Positions 56,914 to 64,000 of a DNA stretch of 64,000 nucleotides are shown piece after piece. The notes beneath the pieces are model-generated. The model saw only the letters and a list, made by a program, of their open reading frames with translations. It made no database searches and was not told the DNA's origin. This DNA is from Balaenoptera acutorostrata (taxonomy: Eukaryota; Chordata; Mammalia; Artiodactyla; Balaenopteridae): contig NC_080073.1 in NCBI RefSeq assembly GCF_949987535.1, positions 25,850,116 through 25,914,115 of the forward strand, read 5' to 3'. Positions within the stretch are counted from its first letter, which is position 1, and each line of letters starts with the position of its first letter. The position numbers were made by a program, and so were the translations under genes.

Positions 56914-57184
56914 GGGCTTCCCTGGTGGTGCAGTGGTTGAGAGTCTGCCTGCCAATGCAGGGGACATGGGTTCGAGCCCTGGTCCGGGAGGATCCCATAT
57001 GCCGCGGAGCGAATGGGCCCGTGAGCCACAATTGCTGAGCCTGCGCGTCTGGAGCCTGTGCTCCGAAACGAGAGAGGCCGCGACAGTGAGAGGCCCGCGC
57101 ACCATGATGAGGAGTGGCCCCCACTTGCCGCAACTGGAGAAAAGCCCTCGCACAGAGACGAGGACCCAACACAGCCAAAAAAAA

Positions 57185-57215
<31 letters not shown>
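56914..57215 (+). mobile_element. CHR-2-like tRNA SINE, long A tail, nested in a MIR
   Basis: Head 'gggcttccctggtggtgcagtgg', B box 'gggttcgagccctgg', full body, then a run of more than 40 bases that is A except TTT. Exact duplication aaaaggcctctatg at 56900-56913 and 57216-57229. It appears to be one of the youngest insertions in the window. Frames of 152 and 198 codons here are artefacts of it. Confidence 0.96.
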
Positions 57216-57220
<5 letters not shown>

Positions 57221-57372
57221 GCCTCTATGTACCAGATACTGTGCTAAGTGCTTTCCGTGTACCGTCTCATTTAATTCTCTTAGTTTTACAAGGTTGGTGC
57301 TGTAAGCAGCCCCCATTTTACATATACTTAGGATAAATGACTTGGCCATTGTCACCCAGGTAGTCACTGGGA
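57216..57372 (-). mobile_element. MIR SINE
   Basis: 'ctatgtaccagatactgtgctaagtgctttccgtgtaccgtctcatttaattctc', 'cattttacatatacttaggataaatgacttggccattgtcaccc'. The left end is cut by the SINE. Confidence 0.75.
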
Positions 57373-57534
57373 AGACTGGGCTTGGTCATCTGGCCTATCT
57401 GACCCCAAAGGTGTGTGGCCACTCCTCCGTCAGGAGGGCCAGAATCCTCAGCATTTCTTTCTTGTCCCTGGTGCTGCTTTCACTAACACTTGGGGTCGGA
57501 GGATGCCCTTGGAAGGTGGCGTCACCTGAATGAG

Positions 57535-57700
57535 CAAACCATGGCTCTGCAACTCACTTGCTGTGTGATGGTGAGAAAGTTACTTAGCCTGTCTGTGTTC
57601 AAGATCTTTCATCTCTAAAATGGGGTGAGATGATCTTACATAACTGACCCGGAACCTTGTACAGCCCAGAGGAGGTGCTCAATTAATGGCAGCTTTTCTG
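57535..57700 (+). mobile_element. MIR SINE
   Basis: 'ggctctgcaactcacttgctgtgtgatggtgagaaagttacttagcctgtctgtgttc...catctctaaaatggggtgagatgatc...gaggtgctcaattaatggc'. Confidence 0.8.
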
Positions 57701-57739
57701 CCTAAAATGATTTCAGAGGAGGTGGAAACAGCTCTGAAG

Positions 57740-57930
57740 GGTCTAGAACTGTGCTGTCCAACAGTCCTTCCTGGGATCATGGAAATGTTCTGTATCTGCG
57801 CCGTGCAGTGTGGTAATCTGTAGCCATGTGTGGCTCTTGCATACTTGATACATGACTAATTTGAAATATAGGAGCTGAATTTTAAATTTTGTTTAATTAT
57901 AAGAAATTTAAATAACCACGTGTCTGAGAT
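57740..57930 (+). mobile_element. Probable MER-type DNA transposon fragment
   Basis: 'gaactgtgctgtccaacagtcc...tagccatgtgtggctcttgcatacttgatacatgactaatttgaaatataggagctgaattttaaattttg' has the wording of a common short DNA-transposon fossil. Exact family uncertain. Confidence 0.45.
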
Positions 57931-57984
57931 CAAAGTCTGTGTATCCTTGAAAGTCCCTTAGGTATTAAATAAAATAAGCCATAT

Positions 57985-60900
57985 TCAACATTTAGAGCCT
58001 GGCATAGAGCAAATGCTCAATGAACTTGAGTTTGTCCGAAGTCAGCATAAAAGACAGGAAAATCAACCAGCAAAGCCATGTTCTGCGTTTGACACATTTT
58101 GTTCATTTGTCGGACTAGAGGCTCATATTTCCCCAAGAAAAATCTCTCAGTCAGGGTTCACTACCCACAGGGCGCTGTCTGGGGCAGGCTGTTACTTTCT
58201 TACTTTTTCATGCTAAAATTCTTTCAATATTTATTCAACATGTATTTAGTGGGGGTAAAGAACAAGCTTATGTTCTAGTTCATGGAATGTGTGTTCAAAA
58301 CAAAATCCCTTCATTCATTCACTGACTAAAGAAATCCCTCTTCCTTTTCTGTGCCCTTCTCTTTAATTTTCTCTTGCAATTTTATAAACCACACAACTTC
58401 CTCAAAAGTTTTTTTTAAAGGTTTAAAATGTAAATAAGAAAATACCTGGTCCCCAGGAAGCAGCACTACATCACATATGTCTCGGTTCTAAAATTTCATC
58501 TATTTATACTTTGCTTTTAAGCAACGGTCAGTCAGCAAATCTGGAAATTCAGTGGTTGGAAATTCCAGCTCACAGTGGGTAGTGGCATCGATTTCCTCCA
58601 GAGACAGGTCTGCCTTGATGGACGCTGTTGTGTGTTTCCACCTTAGGGTAATTTCTACTCTGGCTGTATTAGGAGCAGCTTGCTTCCAGCCGGTTGCATA
58701 AGGAAACCTGAGTTGATGGGCACCTGATTTCCAGTATCTTCCAGAGAAGTGTAGTGTTCCTCTTGGACTGGCACTCCGGGCTGCTGGCCTGTCCCCTCAT
58801 CAGGCCGTGACCCAGAATAACACGAAGCCCCTGTCATCGGGGCAGCCTTGCCTTCTCCCAGGGCTGGCTGTCCTGCGTTCAGCGCCCTGCAGATCCTTGC
58901 TTCCTTTCTCACCGTCCTGAAGACTTGCACGCTCTGGGTGCCCTGACTAGATGCCCAGCTTCTTGAACAAGAGCTGCGGTTCTAGCCACACACAGCCCAG
59001 TGTAAAGAGGCATTTTGTTTGGTTTTTTTTGCTTTTACTTTCACTACATGTCCAAGCCCTTAAGAACATAGAGAGTCCTCTGCTTGAACGACATGTTCCT
59101 TTTTTTTAAGTTTTTCTGAACATGGCTCATTCCCAACTCTATCACCAGGGTCCCTTAGTCCCCTGGGAGTGGGGTCCAGATATGAACAAAGAGATGCCTT
59201 CCTAATTGTGCGTTTGAGTGAGGGGTGGAAGGATCAGTGGTCTGACTCCTTATCCATCACCCTTCTCACCTCTGTACGTTGGCCCGGAAGGTTGGCCGTC
59301 CTTCTCCTGAGTACCCATGTCCAGCATTCCAGCAGCCCTAGTAGGTGTCGGTACACCCTCTGTGAGGCCCTGTGCTACCTGGTATCATGGAGGGAAACAT
59401 CCCTGGGGCTCCCAGAACCTGCACCACCATGAAGTGCTTCACCCAGGTCTTAGCCAACCCGCTGTGGAAATGGCAGTTCCCACCCAGTGGCTGAGGGTAG
59501 GTTTTCATGTTACGTTATGACTCCACATACGAGCCAGTCCGTAACCCTCAGCCCTTAACTACCCACTCCTCTGCACTGTCTCTTGGTAAAAGCACTGCCT
59601 TCATCCTCAAGGCGGGCATCGTGGGTTCCCTCTACCCCCTCCGTTGTGCCTGGGGTCTGGCTGACTGTCACAGGGCACCCTTACCCTTTGGCATTCAGGT
59701 GGGGTCTGCCCATGCAGAGCCCAGGGGAGACTGGAGGGAAGGAGCAGAGAAGGAGTGGGGGGGTTTTGTTGGCCCTTCCCTTCAAGGTCACCTTGGCCAG
59801 GTGTGCTCTCTAGACTAAGGTCTTGGCTCCTCTCAGGTTAACCCCTCTGTGCAATGCTGTCAGTTCTGCTAACAGCTCCCTCCCCCGTCCCTTCAGATCT
59901 GAGGACATGACCCCTTAGCTGCTCCCAGCCCTGGGTGATTGCACTAGCCCTTATGGTCCTTTGCGCCTGCAGCTCTTTAAATAGGCCCTTTCTAAATAAA
60001 CCTTCCTCCAGTTATCCTAATTTGAGTGTGTCATCTGTTTCCATTAGGTCCCTGATTGACATGTCTTCCTTTGGCATATATGTGCAGTCTGGTTTTGCTG
60101 GATTGGTATTCCTGGTTGCTCTGTGAACCTCAATTTATTTCCCCCTCCAAACACTGCTTAGGTTCAAGATGTTTGCTGATTGTTCCAAAGCCTGAATTTC
60201 TCAATTCTAGTCTCTTTCAAACTAACCATCCCTCCTTCCCTCCCTCCCTCTTTCCCTCCCTCCCTCCCTCTTTCCCTCCCTCCCTTCCTTCCTTCCTAGC
60301 AGTTCTGCATATAAATACTAGAGTCAGACTGCCTTGGTGTTAAAATTCCAGCTCCTCTGCCTACTGATTATGTGACCTTACCTCTCTAGCCTCCGGTTTT
60401 CTCATCTGTAAAATGGGGATGCTGCCTGGGTTATGATGAGACTTGAAGGAGATCTTACGATGCAGTTGGAGGCTCCTCTCTATCTGCTGACTGTGATTAT
60501 TCCTGTGTCCAGGCCACTCTGTAACCTCCAGTTTCTTAACTTAGGTTTCCCAGGTCTGTCTTCATTGTCCTTCTAGCTCGTAGATGACTTCTTCCTCAGC
60601 AGTCTCCATGATCTTTAGGTGACCTCTGGATTCCTGGTCTTTAAAGAAATCCTTCATTTCCATGGGCCAAGTATAGTCAAAGAACACACTGTTACCTAAT
60701 TCTTATAGTTGAGTTTGCTGATTCCTCCCAGTTTCTGGTGAAGAGTAACAAAAAGGAGCTTTGAATTATATTATTTTTAGTTTCTCCTATGAAGTACGAG
60801 ATATTCAGAATGCCTTGGAGGGAGGCATAAAGAGGCCAGGGAATCTTTTTTTTTTAACAATATGGGCCCAGCAGGAGGGAGAATTTGATACCAGTTCTAG

Positions 60901-61676
60901 CAGGCTGGGAGAAAAGAAAAGTACAAAGTGCTTTACACATGAAGACTATGTAAGTATTTTGTGGTTTATGCAGTGGATTTGATCAAGGTTGTACAGGAAG
61001 CAGTTGAGACCAATGGTTACCTCGGAGATTTAGGAAGATCTGTGGCTATAAATTCTCCATTACATGTCTGATCCATTGACGATTTTTAAGTGTTGGTTGT
61101 ATGATTTTTCACCCCTAAGCTCCTGAGAATTGTAAGTACAGGATTAGGAAGGAGGTGTGTGCCTGGAATTCACCAAGAAAGAGTGGAGGAAGCAGTTATA
61201 CCCCATCCACAGCTGAACGCATTTTCTTGATGCTCTGTTTATTTCATATTTTTATGTTCTCAAGAGTCTCCCAAAATAGTAAGTTGTGCGCATTTGTCTT
61301 CCCATCTAATTTTGCTTTAACAATAGTTGGAAGATCATAACCAGATGCTTTCTTTTAAAAAAAGAAATTGACATGTTGACATCAAAATTAATACTACTCT
61401 CCAGAAAGTCACTTTTTCAGTTGAGTTAGTAATTAAGTTGGCAAACCCACCTCTTAAATTCTGGGACCACACGGTGGGTGGGTGGGTGGGAGGCTGGACC
61501 CTGACCTGGCCTCAGGGAAATCAGCCAGCTAATAAGCTTCTTGAAGTTCCCTGGAGAAGCATGCTCTAAGCCAGGTTTCTTATTTAAGTAATTAAACTTT
61601 AATTACCCAAGTAAGAGATGAATCCATTCTCCTTTTTAAAAAACTTAATACATCATAGATGAGGCTAAAGTTCCCT
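57985..61676. other. Intergenic; few recognisable elements
   Basis: Pyrimidine microsatellite (CCCT/CTTT)n at 60228-60300; MIR (forward) at 60305-60465 ('ctactgattatgtgaccttacctctctagcctccggttttctcatctgtaaaatgggg'); (GGTG)n at 61471-61491. The remaining 3 kb, including 58040-60220, shows no gene I recognise; no PRICKLE2 exon found. Confidence 0.5.
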
Positions 61677-61691
61677 TGGACCACCACTCTT

Positions 61692-62020
61692 TTTTTTTTT
61701 TTTAACATCTTTATTGGAGTATAATTGCTTTACAATGGTGTGTTCATTTCTGCTTTATAACGAAGTGAATCAGTTATACATATACATATATCCCCATATG
61801 TCTTCTTTCTTACATCTTCCTCCCTCCCACCCTCCCTATCCTACCCCTCTAGGTGGTCACAAAGCACCGAGCTAATCTCCCTGTGCTATGCGGTTGCTTC
61901 CCACTAGCTATCTGTTTTACGTTTGGTAGTGTATATATGTCCATGCCACTCTCTCACTTTGTCCCAGCTTACCCTTCCCCCTCCCCGTGTCCTCAGGTCC
62001 ATTCTCTAGTAGGTCTGACG
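61692..62020 (-). mobile_element. L1 3' end, 5'-truncated, recent-looking
   Basis: T run then 'aacatctttattggagtataattgctttacaatggtgtg...' is the reverse of a young L1 3' end of this mammal group. Exact 15-bp duplication tggaccaccactctt at 61677-61691 and 62021-62035. About 330 bp; no ORF2 frame. Confidence 0.93.
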
Positions 62021-62035
62021 TGGACCACCACTCTT

Positions 62036-64000
62036 AATCATGATGCTGACCCTCTTTACTGGCGGTTCCAGGTTTGGGGGTCTATCTTTCCTGAGCTTGT
62101 ACTTTGCATTTTCCTACGTATATATATACACATAGAAGGTAAGTAACATTGTTGTGTGTTTTTCTCACAGACCATTTTCTCCTTGATTACTCACAGCCAG
62201 GACTTGTGGGAGAGAAGAACTCCTTATTACAACTGAGGTTGGGAATTTGAGACCGTCTTCTCCCTGCTGCATTTCCTTTCGCAGAAACCAAAGCTTCACC
62301 TTCTACACCCTGTGCCCTTTGCCCCTTCCTACCTTATCTTTTCTTGTTTGTGGATCGTTTTGCCTTTATTTGAAATGTCAGTACTGTTTGCCATGCCTTC
62401 TGGGGGCAGCTTGCACATAGTCCAGGGAGGTAGGCAGCGAATCATGTGATCTACACCTTCCACAGCCATGATGAATCAGTTACGGTGAGCACTTGACCTT
62501 CAAGGTCATAATGTAGAGTTGGGACTGGCCGCCATCTTGGGTCACGTGCAAGATAAGTAAGTGGATGCAGCGGCCTGAGTGAGACAGCGCGGGCACCTCT
62601 GTTCTTGGTTTTTTGGTTCTAATGCCTGTGTCACCAGGCTAATCTCTGTTGCCTAAACTTGGATTCCATAACCTTTTCTTTTCTTTTTTCCTTAGTTGAG
62701 TTAAACTGAGTGAGTTTCTGTTACGTGAATCCAAAAGAGTTTTTACTTCGTGTTGTCTAATCAGGTAATTAAACTCTTTGAGCCTGTAGTCCCTGTGTGC
62801 CTTTCAAAGCACAGGATACTGCCTAGTACATTGTAAGTATTCTGTAAATGGGTGTTTCTCGATAATGGAGATTTTATGGAGTGAGAATTATCTTGACCTG
62901 TCGATTCAGGTTGTACTTCGTTTCACTGGGAGAGAGAGGCCATGTGGCAGTAACAGGAATCATTCATTTGTTCATCCAAAGACATTGCTTCCAGATAACA
63001 GAAATTGAAAAGTAAGGCAAGGCCCAGCTTCTGACCTTGGGAGGCTCCCTGTCTCGCAGGCGAGATAGCCATGGACAGCAGATAAATTAGAGTTTGATTG
63101 GTGAGTGTAGCCCAAACAAAATGTTCCCTCCCTACATCTGCTGTGATTGTCGTTCCTTTTTGCAAAATCCAATAACTCTGGCCAACTGGGTGTAAATACC
63201 AGCACTGCTGCTAGCCCAGGCCTACCCACGGATCTGTGATTAGGACGCCGTCTCCTGGTGATGGAGGAAGTGTCCCTTACCTTTACCCCCAACTAATTGT
63301 AATGTAGAATTCCTCCGTTCTGCATTATCATTGTTCACTTCAAACGAATCACTGACACTTGCTTATTCTACGCTATTAGTCATGTCTGAAGTTCAAAATT
63401 GGTTCCCATTTGTCTCTGTTGCATGGGTAGGACACTTTACACAATGCTGGAATGTCTTTCAGTCCCCTTTCCCAGATATCACGAGTTGGAATATGTTCAA
63501 ATCAAAGGATTTTCCCTTCCTCTTGTTCTCCCCTCAGACGGAGGACCAAGTGGCATCCTTGCTACCATCCCCTGCATCCCAATTCAAAAACTTACCTTGT
63601 TTCCCATGGGGAAGGTCCAAGCCTCTGTCACTGATTAATGAATTTATTGAATGAACTATTATTAATTACTGAAAGATGAATTTGTAATTTAACATATATT
63701 GCTGAGTATCCACCATGGACCATGCCTCAGGCGAGGTCCTGGGGACAGTGCAGAATAAAGTCAACCCAGTCAGCGCCCGTCCTCTGGAGCTTGGTGTCCA
63801 GTGACGAAGACCACTGGGAATTAGCAAGTAATATGAGGGTAAATCACAAAGGGCCGATGGATCTGGAGTGTCTAAAAACATATCACAAGGTCGCACTGAA
63901 GCGAGAGTGCTGTACGAGTGAATGAGGTGCAGGAGGGGAAAGCATTTGGATTCAGGGGCTAATGTGTCCAAAGGCCCCAAGCTGGGAGGCACAGCCTAAA
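62036..64000. other. Intergenic; nothing recognised until an old repeat at the right edge
   Basis: 62520-62550 contains gccgccatcttgg (YY1-like) next to cacgtg. 63690-64000 has traces of the 19078 repeat family ('ctgagtatccaccatggaccatgcctcagg'). Short frames only. Confidence 0.45.

Noticed and set aside
56557..57367. Frames of 198 and 152 codons on both strands
   Set aside because: They run through the CHR SINE and its A tail; the same peptide wording (CGSRAQLLRGMWDLPGPGLEP type) recurs at every SINE in the window.
25880..64000. PRICKLE2 or other downstream gene exons
   Set aside because: Expected further on by human gene order, but no frame here has recognisable LIM, PET or other domain sequence with splice sites.

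Overview
The window is mammalian nuclear DNA, most likely from a whale or dolphin. It carries 14 tRNA-Glu-derived SINEs of the CHR class, which is known from cetaceans, hippos and ruminants. Most are CHR-2-like, several have long A tails and exact target-site duplications, and no ruminant-type BovB LINE was seen. Older mammalian fossils (MIR, L2, MER5, MER20, a hAT-Charlie element, L1, MLT1) fill much of the rest. There is no bacterial, viral or CRISPR-type content, and nothing resembles a dedicated multi-gene system.

One gene can be supported: the 3' end of ADAMTS9 on the + strand. Eight coding exons between 2901 and 23218 join in phase. Their total of 939 nt gives 312 residues plus a stop. 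They encode the end of one thrombospondin type 1 repeat (TSR), the last TSR, and the whole C-terminal GON domain with its ten cysteines. The TAG stop lies 5 nt before a consensus splice donor, so the 3'UTR contains an intron (23224-25156). A non-coding last exon begins at 25157 and probably ends just after the AATAAA at 25848.

Layout: 1-2900 is intron sequence, with a MER20 fragment at the left edge. From 2901 to 7618 there are six exons separated by short to medium introns. The introns at 7619-12451 and 12557-23128 are large and repeat-rich. The second holds a roughly 2.5 kb hAT-Charlie element from 19516, later hit by three SINEs. That element carries an inverted copy of its own interior and, inside the copy, an 85-bp fold-back hairpin. 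From about 25880 to 64000 the DNA appears intergenic: nested repeats, microsatellites, two 5'-truncated artiodactyl-type L1 copies and a few CTCF-like motifs. In the human genome the next gene beyond the ADAMTS9 3' end is PRICKLE2, but I recognise none of its exons here.

Most open reading frames in the window are translations of SINEs, microsatellites or antisense DNA and are not annotated as genes. Repeat family names come from remembered consensus features and not from a search. Where I could not name the family I say so.
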